Assembly: GCF_000222025.1 (NCBI RefSeq)
Contig: NZ_AFQO01000007.1
Location: 300,638 to 364,637 of the forward strand
Reading direction: 5' to 3'
DNA length: 64,000 nucleotides
Source of the DNA: Haemophilus haemolyticus M19501
Lineage (GTDB): Bacteria > Pseudomonadota > Gammaproteobacteria > Enterobacterales > Pasteurellaceae
Numbering within the stretch: the first letter of the stretch is position 1; every line of letters starts with the position of its first letter. A program made the translations under genes and the position numbers. Positions 27,492-37,432 of this stretch are shown here, piece after piece. The notes under the pieces were generated by a model. The model was not told where the DNA came from, did not search any database, and saw only the letters and a program-made list of their open reading frames with translations.

Positions 27492-27950
27492 TTGGGAAAC
27501 TCTTATCAAGGTAAAGATACATCAGCCAGTGATTTAGCTTGGAGCGGTACAACAGGATTTATTACTGGTGGAACAAATTTTAAAACGACATTGATAGTGA
27601 ATACCGTGAGTTCAGGCTTGCAAGGATATTTTGAGTCTAATGAGGATTCAATTAAACATGCTGGTTATAAAGCAGTATCTTCTGGGGTAGCAACAGCAAC
27701 TGGCAGTTTTGCAGGTAAAGTAGCTGAGAAATCAATTGATTCCTTGGTTGTTAGAAGTATTAGTAAATATAAAAATAATTATGAGCATCAATATAGAAAT
27801 AAAAATTTTTATTATACAGGATACGAAGATTATAAATATTTACCAGTTAGATTTGGGGTAGTAGTCGATTCAATGGCGAGTGAAGCTACAAGTAAAAAAT
27901 TGGAAAATAATGAGAAAAACATTAAATCTATAATTCTAGGAGGTGAATAA
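27492..27950 (+). pseudogene. Orphan CdiA-CT-like toxin domain (fragment 3), no proper start
   Basis: About 150 codons are open from 27477; the only start is a TTG at 27492 without a ribosome binding site. The product has a small-residue hydrophobic part (ASDLAWSGTTGFITGGTNFK, later AVSSGVATATGSFAGKVAEK) and ends DSMASEATSKKLENNEKN, a form I associate with membrane-acting contact-dependent toxins of CdiA/FhaB proteins. No VENN motif is seen. It lacks a secretion domain. The next gene follows immediately after the stop. Confidence 0.6.
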
Positions 27951-28178
27951 GTGTTTAATAATATTATTCAGTTTTTTATTTATTCCCTCGTTGTTTTTCT
28001 ATCTGGATTTATAATAATATCTTTATGTTTTATCGTGTTTACCTTTATCATAAATCTAGGTGATATTTCTATTCTTGAGATAAAGGATATACTATCTTTT
28101 AATTTCTATATTTTTTATAGGATGTCACCATTAATAGTATTAGCAATGCTTATATCTAAAAAACTGAGAGGTATATAG
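27951..28178 (+). CDS. Small two-helix membrane protein, putative immunity protein 3
   Basis: A 75-residue protein starting with GTG directly after the preceding stop (TAAGTG), with AGGAGGTG of the toxin's last codons as ribosome binding site. Two hydrophobic segments (about residues 5-33 and 55-68) make it an inner-membrane protein. A membrane immunity protein is what a membrane-acting toxin would require, which agrees with the hydrophobic domain of fragment 3. No family is recognised. Confidence 0.6.
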   Translation: MFNNIIQFFIYSLVVFLSGFIIISLCFIVFTFIINLGDISILEIKDILSFNFYIFYRMSPLIVLAMLISKKLRGI

Positions 28179-28272
28179 AATAGAAAGTGTTTAATTTCTA
28201 GTGTTAAGTTCTTAGAAGTTTGTAGTTTGTTTGATATTTAAACAGACTATAATTTAAAATACTGAGGCACAG

Positions 28273-28331
28273 AGTGCGGTCAATTTTCAAAGAGTTTTAA
28301 AACTTCTCAAAAATTGACCGCATTTTTTGTA
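28273..28331. repeat. Repeat B: copy 2 of the dyad flanking the toxin/immunity cassette
   Basis: AGTGCGGTCAATTTTC followed by AAAGAGTTTTAAAA and the right arm TTGACCGCATTTTTTG. It is a USS-pair hairpin terminator and repeats the sequence of 26979-27037 in the same direction, so the two copies bracket the second and third toxin/immunity remnants. Confidence 0.85.
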
Positions 28332-28442
28332 TTTTTAATTATGCTTGTGTTAAGTAAACTTTATAACTTTACATCCAATCTAGAGTAAGCACACCCGATT
28401 TTCTACGGAAATATCACAAGAGAGCAAGACCCCTAAGCTGCG

Positions 28443-28617
28443 ATGAGAATTAATATCGTTTTTTCTGAAAATGTACGTATTGCTATTAAAGGCAATCTTA
28501 ATTAAAAAATCTGTTAAGACAGTAACTGCTATGATAGCAAACAGTAAAAGCTATCTAATGCCAACGGAAAAAATCTCCGCTCCTAAGGGGCATAACTTGA
28601 AAGTGCGGCGAAATTAA
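28443..28617 (+). pseudogene. Degenerate reading frame of unknown origin upstream of hflK
   Basis: An ATG-started frame (MRINIVFSENVRIAIKGNLN, stop at 28503) is continued at once in another frame by IKKSVKTVTAMIANSKSYLM to a stop at 28615. Together they read as one broken coding sequence. Two in-frame stops further upstream precede similar coding-like sequence (HPIFYGNITREQDP). I do not recognise the family. The rest of the 510-bp gap 28179-28689 holds repeat B and no other gene. Confidence 0.35.
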
Positions 28618-28701
28618 TGGTTATCCCTTCTTGCATTTTCATAGACGCGCCCCATTTATTTAGCTAAACTCTTAACAATTTTTTGACAAATGGAGAATGA
28701 A

Positions 28702-29937
28702 ATGTCACAGAACGGTTCAGATCGCGATCCTTGGAGTAAACCAGGGCAAAGCAACGACCAACAGCCGGGAAATTCATCCAATAATAATGGATGGAATAAC
28801 AATCAAAATCGTGGAAATCAAGAACAATCTCCGCCAGATATTGAGGAGATTTTTAATAACCTTCTCAGAAAATTAGGTGGTGGAAATAAAAAGAGCGGTC
28901 AAAATAATGGTAGTTCTCAAAACAGTACGCCATTTAATTTTGGAAAAGTGGTGCCGCTTGCGGTTGCCATTGGTGCGATTATTTGGGGCGTAAGTGGTTT
29001 CTACACCATTAAAGAGGCTGAGCGTGGTGTGGTGCTTCGTTTTGGTGAATTGCATTCTATTGTTCAACCAGGTTTGAACTGGAAACCAACATTTGTAGAT
29101 AAAGTATTGCCGGTGAATGTTGAGCAGGTTAAAGAACTTCGCACGCAAGGTTCAATGCTGACTAAAGATGAAAATATGGTTCGAGTGGAAATGACCGTGC
29201 AATATCGCGTACAAGATCCTGCTAAATATCGTTTTAGTGTGACGAATGCGGATGACAGTTTAGGTCAAGCGACTGATAGTGCATTGCGTTATGTGATCGG
29301 CCATATGTCAATGAATGATATTTTAACAACAGGCCGTGCGGTTGTTCGTGAAGATACGTGGAAAGCGTTAAATGACATTATCAAATCCTATGATATGGGA
29401 CTTGAGGTTATTGATGTGAATTTCCAATCTGCGCGCCCACCTGAAGAAGTAAAAGATGCCTTTGATGATGCGATTAAAGCGCAAGAAGATGAACAACGTT
29501 TCATTCGTGAAGCGGAAGCCTATGCCCGTGAGAAGGAGCCGATTGCGCGTGGTGATGCACAACGTATTATTGAAGAAGCAACAGCTTATAAAGATCGTAT
29601 CGTGTTAGATGCACGAGGCGAAGTGGAACGTTTACAGCGTTTGTTGCCTGAATTTAAAGCTGCACCAGATTTACTGCGTGAGCGTTTATACATTCAAACC
29701 ATGGAAAAAGTCATGGCAAATACGCCAAAAGTGATGCTTGATGGCAATAATGGTAACAATTTAACCGTGTTACCGTTAGAACAAATTATGGGTAAAAAAG
29801 TATCAGCTAAAGCGCCAACCGTAACAGAAAGAGCGGTAGAATCTGCGCCTGTTTTATCACAGCCAGAGCGTATTAATCATTCTTCAAGCCAACTACCAAG
29901 CGCTGTTGAGCCGATTCGCCAAGGGAGATTTAACTAA
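28702..29937 (+). CDS. hflK: FtsH protease modulator HflK
   Basis: A 411-residue protein from the ATG at 28702 (GGAG 8 bases upstream, product MSQNGSDRDPWSKPG, as in E. coli HflK); the earlier ATG at 28690 is less likely. A Gly/Asn/Gln-rich N-terminal tail is followed by one membrane helix (about residues 76-96) and an SPFH/band 7 domain beginning TIKEAERGVVLRFGE. HflK and HflC form a periplasm-exposed complex around FtsH and restrain its membrane proteolysis. hflC follows with a 1-base overlap (TAATG). Confidence 0.96.
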   Translation: MSQNGSDRDPWSKPGQSNDQQPGNSSNNNGWNNNQNRGNQEQSPPDIEEIFNNLLRKLGGGNKKSGQNNGSSQNSTPFNFGKVVPLAVAIGAIIWGVSGFYTIKEAERGVVLRFGELHSIVQPGLNWKPTFVDKVLPVNVEQVKELRTQGSMLTKDENMVRVEMTVQYRVQDPAKYRFSVTNADDSLGQATDSALRYVIGHMSMNDILTTGRAVVREDTWKALNDIIKSYDMGLEVIDVNFQSARPPEEVKDAFDDAIKAQEDEQRFIREAEAYAREKEPIARGDAQRIIEEATAYKDRIVLDARGEVERLQRLLPEFKAAPDLLRERLYIQTMEKVMANTPKVMLDGNNGNNLTVLPLEQIMGKKVSAKAPTVTERAVESAPVLSQPERINHSSSQLPSAVEPIRQGRFN

Positions 29938-30824
29938 TGCGTAAATTTTTATTACCAGCTATTTTTGTCATTGCGGCAGTGGTGTATTCCAGTGTCGTGG
30001 TCGTGACTGAAGGTACTCGCGGTATTATGTTGCGATTCAACAAAGTACAACGTGATGCAGATAATAAAGTGGTTGTCTATGAACCAGGCTTGCATTTTAA
30101 AGTGCCTTTGATTGATAGCATTAAAGTTTTAGATGCACGTATTCGTACTTTAGATGGTTCAGCAACACGTTTTGTTACTGTTGAGAAAAAAGACTTGCTA
30201 GTAGATTCTTATGTGAAATGGAAGATTAGTGATTTTGGTCGATTCTACACATCTACTGGTGGTGGCGATTATACCCAAGCTTCAAGCTTGTTAAGCCGTA
30301 AAGTAAATGACCGTTTGCGTTCTGAAATTGGTACAAGAACTATTAAAGATATCGTTTCTGGTACGCGTGGTGAATTAATGGAAGGTGCCAAAAAAGCTTT
30401 AAATTCAGGGCAAGATAGTACGGCAGAATTGGGTATTGAAGTGATTGATGTGCGTGTAAAACAAATTAATTTACCGGACGAAGTATCTTCTTCAATTTAC
30501 CAACGTATGCGTGCAGAACGTGATGCAGTCGCGCGTGAACACCGTTCTCAAGGTAAAGAAAAAGCTGCATTTATCCAAGCAGATGTAGATCGTAAAGTGA
30601 CGTTGATTCTTGCTAATGCAAATAAAACTGCACAAGAATTACGAGGCTCTGGCGATGCTGCGGCGGCAAAATTATATTCAGATGCTTTTGCTCAAGAACC
30701 ACAATTCTTCAGTTTTGTACGTAGCTTAAAAGCCTATGAAGCGAGTTTTGCAAGCTCTGACAATATGATGATTTTAAAACCAGATAGTGATTTCTTCCGC
30801 TTTATGCAAGCTCCGAAGAAATAG
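29937..30824 (+). CDS. hflC: FtsH protease modulator HflC
   Basis: A 295-residue SPFH/band 7 protein with one N-terminal helix (FLLPAIFVIAAVVYSSVVVV) and TEGTRGIMLRFNKVQ at the start of the domain. It pairs with HflK; the genes overlap by one base. The helical region RAERDAVAREHRSQGKEKA near residue 190 is well conserved in the family. A hairpin terminator follows directly. Confidence 0.97.
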   Translation: MRKFLLPAIFVIAAVVYSSVVVVTEGTRGIMLRFNKVQRDADNKVVVYEPGLHFKVPLIDSIKVLDARIRTLDGSATRFVTVEKKDLLVDSYVKWKISDFGRFYTSTGGGDYTQASSLLSRKVNDRLRSEIGTRTIKDIVSGTRGELMEGAKKALNSGQDSTAELGIEVIDVRVKQINLPDEVSSSIYQRMRAERDAVAREHRSQGKEKAAFIQADVDRKVTLILANANKTAQELRGSGDAAAAKLYSDAFAQEPQFFSFVRSLKAYEASFASSDNMMILKPDSDFFRFMQAPKK

Positions 30825-30837
30825 ATTTAAAATTGAT

Positions 30838-30868
30838 AAAAACACCTTCCTCGTGAAGGTGTTTTTTA
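30838..30868 (+). terminator. Terminator of hflK-hflC
   Basis: AAAACACCTTC and GAAGGTGTTTTTT form a stem with a short loop and T-run. It is almost symmetrical and can also serve the convergent gene, whose stop it touches. Confidence 0.85.
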
Positions 30869-31300
30869 TAGCCAGCGTCTTACTTTTTGTTTGTAACGAC
30901 GATATTCATTGCCAAATTTATTTTCCAAATAGGCTTCTTCTCGGGCTATTTGAAAGCGATTCATCACTAGTATAAAGACAATCACGCCTAACCAAGCCAA
31001 ACTATTACCTAACCAAAGAGCCCACGCAATTAACATTAACAGCAAACTTAAATACATTGGATTACGGCTAAATCGAAATATGCCTGTAGAAACTAATTGT
31101 GTTGTATGTTTAAAGTCATGAGGATTGATGGTCGTTTTGCGGATAAAAAATTGAACCACACTGCCTCCAGCAATCAAAAATGAAAAAGTAATGACAAAGG
31201 CAATGACTACAAAATGGACAGAATAACTCGCTACTTTTGGCAAAAAATACATTGCTGTGCCAATTAATAAACAGAGTAGTGGTGGTGGAATAAATAACAT
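30866..31300 (-). CDS. Isoprenylcysteine carboxyl methyltransferase-like membrane protein
   Basis: A 144-residue integral membrane protein with about four hydrophobic helices. The C-terminal part FRFSRNPMYLSLLLMLIA followed by REEAYLENKFGNEYRRYKQ is the ICMT/PEMT family signature (RNPxY and the E-E-x2-L...G-x2-Y-x2-Y block) for SAM-dependent methylation. Bacterial members of this size mostly have unknown substrates. It is convergent with hflC and transcribed away from the PTS gene's terminator. Confidence 0.85.
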   Translation of the reverse strand: MLFIPPPLLCLLIGTAMYFLPKVASYSVHFVVIAFVITFSFLIAGGSVVQFFIRKTTINPHDFKHTTQLVSTGIFRFSRNPMYLSLLLMLIAWALWLGNSLAWLGVIVFILVMNRFQIAREEAYLENKFGNEYRRYKQKVRRWL

Positions 31301-31314
31301 TGCTAAATCTCATT

Positions 31315-31346
31315 AATAAAAATGCCGCCTAGTGATAGACGGCATG
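31315..31346 (-). terminator. Terminator of the PTS gene
   Basis: ATGCCG and CGGCAT with a complementary inner part, followed on the minus strand by TTTTTATT, 18 bp after the PTS stop codon. Confidence 0.7.
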
Positions 31347-31363
31347 TAAAGTGCGGTCAAAAT

Positions 31364-32827
31364 TTATTTTAATTTTGCTTTAATCGCTTCTGCTACAAGT
31401 TCAGCTTCAGGCCCTAAAATGACTTGTAATCCATCATTACCTAATTTTACATTACCTTTTGAACCAAGCGCTTTAAGTTGATCTTCATTAATATTGTGAT
31501 GGTCAACTAAAGTTAAGCGTAAACGAGTGATACAAGCATCCACAGTTTTGAAGTTTTCTGAACCACCTAAAGCAGCGATAAATTTCACCGCTCTTTCTTC
31601 GCGAGATTGATTGCTTTGTGTTGGGGCTGCAGCTGTTTCTGCTTTATTTTCACGTCCTAGCGTTTTGAGATTAAAGGCATTAATTGCAAAACGGAACACA
31701 AAATAATAGATCGCAAAGAATACAATACCTTGTACAAGCAACATATACCAGCTAACAGCAAGTGGGTTGCGGCTAGAAAGTACCATATCCACTAAACCAG
31801 CACTAAAGCCGAATCCTGCAATCCAGTGCATTGTAGCTGCAATGAATACAGAGATACCTGTTAATAATGCATGCAATACATAAAGCACAGGTGCAACGAA
31901 CATGAATGAGAATTCAAGCGGTTCGGTGATCCCTGTAAAGAAAGAGGCTAACGCACCCGCAAGCATAATTGAGGCCACTTGTACTTTTTGATTTGGTTTT
32001 GCACAGTGATAAATCGCAAGAGCCGCACCCGGTAAACCAAACATCATCACTGGGAAGAAACCAGCTTGATACATACCCGTTACCCCCACAGTTGCAGTGC
32101 CTTCGGCAATAGATTTAGCTCCGCCCAAGAAGTTTGGAATATCGTTGATACTCGCTACATCAAACCAGAATACAGAGTTTAAGGCATGGTGTAAGCCAAC
32201 AGGAATTAATAAGCGGTTGAAGAAACCGTAAATGCCCGCACCGACTGCACCTAAATCTTTGATGGATTCACCAAATGAAACGAGCGCGTTAAAAATATGA
32301 GGCCAAATATAGAGTAAAGCAAATGATACGGCGATCATCACAAAAGAAACCAAAATTGGGACGAGGCGTTTTCCGCTAAAGAACGAAAGTGCCTTTGGTA
32401 ATTCAACTTGATAGAAACGGTTGTAAAGTTCAGCTGAAATTACACCAATTAAAATCCCGATAAATTGGTTATTGATTTTTTTGAATGCGTCAGGCACTTC
32501 ACTAATATCAATGTGTTGTAATTGTGCTACACCAGCAGGGGAAAGTAGGGTGGTTACTACGTAGAAACCAACAAGGCCTGAAAGTGCGGCGGAACCGTGT
32601 TTGTCTTTTGCAAGACCAAACGCAACGCCCACAGCGAAGAGTAAGCCCATGTTATCAATAATTGCTGCACCAGATTTAATTAATAATGCCGCTAATTGAC
32701 TGTTTGCACCCCAACCATCTGGGTCGATCCAATAGCCAATACCCATTAATAATGCTGCAGCAGGTAAGGCTGCCACAGGCACCATTAAGGCTTGACCGAT
32801 TTTTTGTGCGTAACTAAGTACACTCAT
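31364..32827 (-). CDS. PTS transporter subunit EIICB, glucose/N-acetylglucosamine family (NagE-like)
   Basis: A 487-residue permease. The EIIC domain (about residues 1-385) opens with YAQKIGQALMVPVAALPAAA and has GLPGAALAIYHCAKPNQK and the sugar-site block FTGITEPLEFSFMF. A linker with Ala/Thr/Gln leads to an EIIB domain whose phosphorylated Cys is in TVDACITRLRLTLVD near residue 432. There is no EIIA, which must come from Crr. The position next to sialic-acid and nag genes suggests GlcNAc or a related amino sugar, but glucose or a glucoside cannot be excluded. From memory strain Rd lacks this gene here. Confidence 0.85.
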   Translation of the reverse strand: MSVLSYAQKIGQALMVPVAALPAAALLMGIGYWIDPDGWGANSQLAALLIKSGAAIIDNMGLLFAVGVAFGLAKDKHGSAALSGLVGFYVVTTLLSPAGVAQLQHIDISEVPDAFKKINNQFIGILIGVISAELYNRFYQVELPKALSFFSGKRLVPILVSFVMIAVSFALLYIWPHIFNALVSFGESIKDLGAVGAGIYGFFNRLLIPVGLHHALNSVFWFDVASINDIPNFLGGAKSIAEGTATVGVTGMYQAGFFPVMMFGLPGAALAIYHCAKPNQKVQVASIMLAGALASFFTGITEPLEFSFMFVAPVLYVLHALLTGISVFIAATMHWIAGFGFSAGLVDMVLSSRNPLAVSWYMLLVQGIVFFAIYYFVFRFAINAFNLKTLGRENKAETAAAPTQSNQSREERAVKFIAALGGSENFKTVDACITRLRLTLVDHHNINEDQLKALGSKGNVKLGNDGLQVILGPEAELVAEAIKAKLK

Positions 32828-32854
32828 ATAATCTCCTTAATTTTTATATTTTGA

Positions 32855-32895
32855 TGAAATCAAAAGGCTTGAGCCCATTCTTTGCCTCAAGCCTT
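32855..32895 (-). terminator. Terminator of nanM
   Basis: AAGGCTTGAG and CTCAAGCCTT form a 10-bp stem 20 bp after the nanM stop, followed on the minus strand by TTTTGATTTC. Confidence 0.75.
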
Positions 32896-32915
32896 ATACA
32901 TTATTCTATGCCAAA

Positions 32916-34043
32916 TTATTCAACGGTCAATTTTTTACCATCGTAGCTAATGGCTTTGACGCTGGTTAATGCTTTACCACCGTCAGTTTCACCACCGATG
33001 AGCAATACTTTATTGTTGTAAGACACAGAGAAACCATAGCCAATATTCATTGGTAATTCACCAACGATACTCCATTTACCATTATTTAAAGTATAAACTT
33101 CGTTATGCCACGTTTTGGTTAAACCTTTATGTGCATGAAGTTTGCCTTCTTTGAATTGTTTAATTGAACCAGGGAAGTTGGCTCCACCCGTGACTAAATA
33201 ATGGCCATGGCTATAGCCTGCGAGAGCACCGGCTAAACCATCTTGTGATTTACCTTTTGGCGCAGGTAAGTCAGGTAAGTTTTTCCATTGCACACCTTTA
33301 GCGGTGAATTTACCTTGATGCGTTTCTGCGGTACGAAGCCCTGGTTTCACTTCACCATTGACCACCACTAAGTCATTACCTTGGATAGTGAATGCCGCAC
33401 CAGCACGGCCAGAGAATGGAATACGACCTTCATTGCGCCATTTATTGGTTGATGGTTCATAGCTCAATAATTCTGTTGTGAAGAAATAATCTTCTGGACG
33501 TTGATCGAAATAAGCTGCTGCGATTTCATCTTTTTTCGCTTTATCTTCACCTGCTGCCACAGTGTCTTGGAAGAAACCATTAAATATAGAGAGATTAGAA
33601 CCACCTAAAATATAAACTTTATCGCCGTGAGATGCGCCACTTGAGCCCACTAAACCACGCGGAGAGCGAGTAGGAAGTTTCACCCAAGTATTATCAGCTG
33701 GATTGTAGCTGTAAGCATCATTAACAAGTTGTAGTTCGCCCTTTTCATTTTTTTGCAAACCACCGAATACATAAAGTTTTCCATCTACGGCTGCTGCAAC
33801 AGGTTGATTACGTTCACCACCAGGGAATGCGGCAATTTCTTTCCATTGTGCGGCAGGATCTTTTAAGTCTAAAGAATAGAATTTATCGCCACCAGAACCT
33901 AAGCCTACATATACGGTATCTCCGATGAGTGCGCCCGTTCCGCTTTTGATGCCTACTGGTAAATCTGGATAGGCTTGTGCGTTAGCTGAAAATGCAACAG
34001 TTGCAAAAAGTGCGACGCATAATGCTGTTTTTGTCAATTTCAT
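32916..34043 (-). CDS. nanM: N-acetylneuraminate epimerase (NanM)
   Basis: A 375-residue periplasmic protein from the ATG at 34043 (GAGG upstream), four codons after an in-frame ATG. A signal peptide is visible ([20 protein letters not shown], cut near NAQA). Kelch-type beta-propeller repeats follow, for example [25 protein letters not shown] and [13 protein letters not shown]. NanM turns alpha- into beta-anomers of free sialic acid and so speeds uptake. It is located downstream of siaPT in the transport half of the regulon. Confidence 0.95.
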   Translation of the reverse strand: MKLTKTALCVALFATVAFSANAQAYPDLPVGIKSGTGALIGDTVYVGLGSGGDKFYSLDLKDPAAQWKEIAAFPGGERNQPVAAAVDGKLYVFGGLQKNEKGELQLVNDAYSYNPADNTWVKLPTRSPRGLVGSSGASHGDKVYILGGSNLSIFNGFFQDTVAAGEDKAKKDEIAAAYFDQRPEDYFFTTELLSYEPSTNKWRNEGRIPFSGRAGAAFTIQGNDLVVVNGEVKPGLRTAETHQGKFTAKGVQWKNLPDLPAPKGKSQDGLAGALAGYSHGHYLVTGGANFPGSIKQFKEGKLHAHKGLTKTWHNEVYTLNNGKWSIVGELPMNIGYGFSVSYNNKVLLIGGETDGGKALTSVKAISYDGKKLTVE

Positions 34044-34120
34044 AATAAACCTCATTTATTAAGTTATGTTTATGGATTGCTATTCATAAAACCGCATTGA
34101 ATAGGATTTATTTTATAAAA

Positions 34121-34162
34121 AAAGTGCGGTTATAAAAGCCTTGCTTTTTTTAACCGCACTTT
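34121..34162 (-). terminator. USS-pair terminator of siaPT
   Basis: AAAGTGCGGTTA and TAACCGCACTTT form a 12-bp stem directly after the siaT stop; T-runs lie on both sides. Confidence 0.8.
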
Positions 34163-34166
34163 AGTG

Positions 34167-36017
34167 TTAAGACATCAATAGATTTGGCACAAAAGTAATG
34201 ATTTGTGGGAAAATCGTAATTAATACTAATGTTAAGAATATTGGGATTAAGAACGGCAATATACCTTTAGCCACAGTAGATACAGACATGTTACCCACAC
34301 GCGCCACCACAAAGAGAGCCATTCCCATTGGTGGGGTAAGAATACCAATCATCATATTTAATGTTGTCATTACACCAAAGAAGACTAAGTCGATATTAAA
34401 TTGCATTGCAATTGGAATTAACATTGGTAACACTAAGAATTGCAATGCTAATGCATCAATGAACATACCCAAGAAGAGCAAGAGCGCATTGATCATCACT
34501 AATACCATCAATGGAGAATCAGCTACAGCAACGAATACATCTGCAATACGCATTGCAACTTGTTCACGCGCGATCATATCTCCGAAGAAGGTCACAGTCA
34601 TAATCATTAATGCAACCACACCGGTAATTGCCATTGCTTCAACACAGCTATTGAAGAGCATTTTCATGGTTAATTCTTTATAAACGAATTTACCAATGAT
34701 TACAGAGTAAGTCGCAGCAACAACGGCAGATTCTGTTGGGCTAAATAAGCCAGAGAAGATACCACCGATGATGAGTAATGGGGTTAAAATTGCCCAAAAC
34801 GCTTTTTTGAATGATGTGCAAAGTTCTTCACGAGTTGCTTTTGGTGTTCTTGGATAACCACGTTTTTTAGAGATGTAGTAGTTCATGAACATCAAGGCAA
34901 TCGTAACGAGTACGCCTGGTACAAAACCTGCAACGAAGAGTTTCGCAATGGATTCGTTGGCGATTACACCGTAAATAATCATGGCGATACTTGGTGGAAC
35001 TAATGGACCGATGATACAAGATGCTGCAGTGATCCCGCCACAAATATCATCATCATAACCTGCATCACGCATAGCCTTGATTTCTAATTGACCTAAGCCG
35101 CCCGCATCAGCAAGTGCAGAACCAGACATACCTGAGAATAATAAACTTGCACCAATATTTACATGACCCATACCACCAGTATAGTGGCCGAGTAAGGCTT
35201 TCGCAAAATTAAAGATGCGTTCTGTGATACCGCCAGTATTCATTAAAATACCCGTTAGGATATAAAACGGCACAGCAAGTAATGAGAAACTATCTAAACT
35301 CATGGTCAGCTTTTCAGCTGCTGCGTTTGCCACATTCCATCTGGTCATGGAGAAATAAAGCAATGTGGTGATGAATAATGACCAACCTACTGGCACACCA
35401 AGGAACATAATAACTAGCCAGAATATTAGGGCAACGTATACAGAGTTAGAACCAAATTTCACATATTCTGTAATGCGTAATACTTTGTACCACTCTGGGA
35501 AAGTAAACAAAATGCCTAATAAAATGACCGCACTTACAATAAAGAAGGTTGCCGGTAAATAGCTTTTATCTTCTTTAAAATTGTCCGCTTGTGCTTGGAA
35601 GAAGCGCACTAACATTAGGATAGAAATGATCGGTAAAGAAGCGTAAATCCATTTTTCTGAAATTCCACCTAATGCATCAATCGGGAAACTAGAGCCAAGG
35701 AAAGTTTTGATACCAAAATGAATAAAGAAAATAATACCAAGGAAAATCACTAACTGTACAAAAGAGTTTGCGACTTTTTTAACTGAAGGTGGCATTAAAT
35801 TGGTTAAGAAATCAATGTAAACGTGTTCTTGTTTGCGAATTGCCACGCTAATACCGAGCATTCCTACATAAACAAACAATAGTTTAGCGAGTTCTTCACT
35901 CCAAATTAACGGCGAGTGGAAAGCTTGACGGAATAGAATTTGGGCTACAAGAATACCGAAGATGACAAGGAACAGTACGCCACCAATCCATTCTTCAAGT
36001 TTGTTAAAAAATTTCAT
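34167..36017 (-). CDS. siaT: Sialic acid TRAP transporter permease, fused small and large subunits (SiaT/SiaQM)
   Basis: A 616-residue polytopic protein. Residues 1 to about 165 form the DctQ-like small subunit ([20 protein letters not shown]), a connecting helix follows, and the DctM-like large subunit runs from about residue 190 (for example [18 protein letters not shown] and [19 protein letters not shown]) to the end. The fusion is known from the H. influenzae sialic-acid transporter. It uses the sodium gradient and the binding protein SiaP encoded 70 bp upstream. Confidence 0.97.
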   Translation of the reverse strand: MKFFNKLEEWIGGVLFLVIFGILVAQILFRQAFHSPLIWSEELAKLLFVYVGMLGISVAIRKQEHVYIDFLTNLMPPSVKKVANSFVQLVIFLGIIFFIHFGIKTFLGSSFPIDALGGISEKWIYASLPIISILMLVRFFQAQADNFKEDKSYLPATFFIVSAVILLGILFTFPEWYKVLRITEYVKFGSNSVYVALIFWLVIMFLGVPVGWSLFITTLLYFSMTRWNVANAAAEKLTMSLDSFSLLAVPFYILTGILMNTGGITERIFNFAKALLGHYTGGMGHVNIGASLLFSGMSGSALADAGGLGQLEIKAMRDAGYDDDICGGITAASCIIGPLVPPSIAMIIYGVIANESIAKLFVAGFVPGVLVTIALMFMNYYISKKRGYPRTPKATREELCTSFKKAFWAILTPLLIIGGIFSGLFSPTESAVVAATYSVIIGKFVYKELTMKMLFNSCVEAMAITGVVALMIMTVTFFGDMIAREQVAMRIADVFVAVADSPLMVLVMINALLLFLGMFIDALALQFLVLPMLIPIAMQFNIDLVFFGVMTTLNMMIGILTPPMGMALFVVARVGNMSVSTVAKGILPFLIPIFLTLVLITIFPQIITFVPNLLMS

Positions 36018-36087
36018 ACTTCACTCCGAGAGATTGTGGAGAACGAAAATGAGTGCGCCAACCAAATTGCTGGCGCACGTGTAGAGA

Positions 36088-37092
<1,005 letters not shown>

Positions 37093-37173
37093 CTATGTTG
37101 ATATAAGCCATTATTGGCTCAGCTTAAAAGTGAATACTTGATGTTTATGACATCAAAAAACGACTCGGACGTT

Positions 37174-37300
37174 ATTCTAAAGTAAAAAAATACTTTTTGA
37201 ACTAATCTTTGAAGTTTTATTTCAAAATTGAGAGGTAGATCACATTTGCAAAAAAATACTTCAAAAAAACTTTTAAAATGGAGTTGTGTTTTTATATAAT
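37174..37300. promoter_or_regulatory. Divergent siaP / nanE control region
   Basis: The 361-bp gap 37072-37432 holds no gene. It includes a CRP-like site, TGAGA-GGTAGA-TCACA, at 37229-37244, a TATAAT at 37295-37300 facing nanE and a minus-strand TAGAAT at 37174-37179 facing siaP. The CRP site centre is about 70 bp from both inferred start points. A small inverted repeat TTGATG/CATCAA at 37138-37156 lies in the siaP leader. SiaR is known to act together with CRP on such a region; I cannot mark its operator. Confidence 0.65.
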
Positions 37301-37432
37301 GCCAAGCACTGACGAAAATGCGGGCTCAGTTATATTTTTGAGGATGATTGAGTCTAAATAATGCTAACGCCTATATGGCTTGTAATAAAGCATTTGAGCA
37401 TTATCGGCCTCAATATATTTAGGAGTGATATT

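Noticed and set aside
28378..28500. Riboswitch or known small RNA upstream of hflK
   Set aside because: Compared by memory with glycine, lysine, Moco and 6S/GcvB patterns; none fits. The stretch reads better as a decayed coding sequence.
34198..34683. Long plus-strand open frame (161 codons) opposite siaT
   Set aside because: It is rich in Ile/Asn/Thr/Lys from antisense reading of a hydrophobic membrane protein gene; no ribosome binding site or family is seen, and siaT on the other strand is certain.
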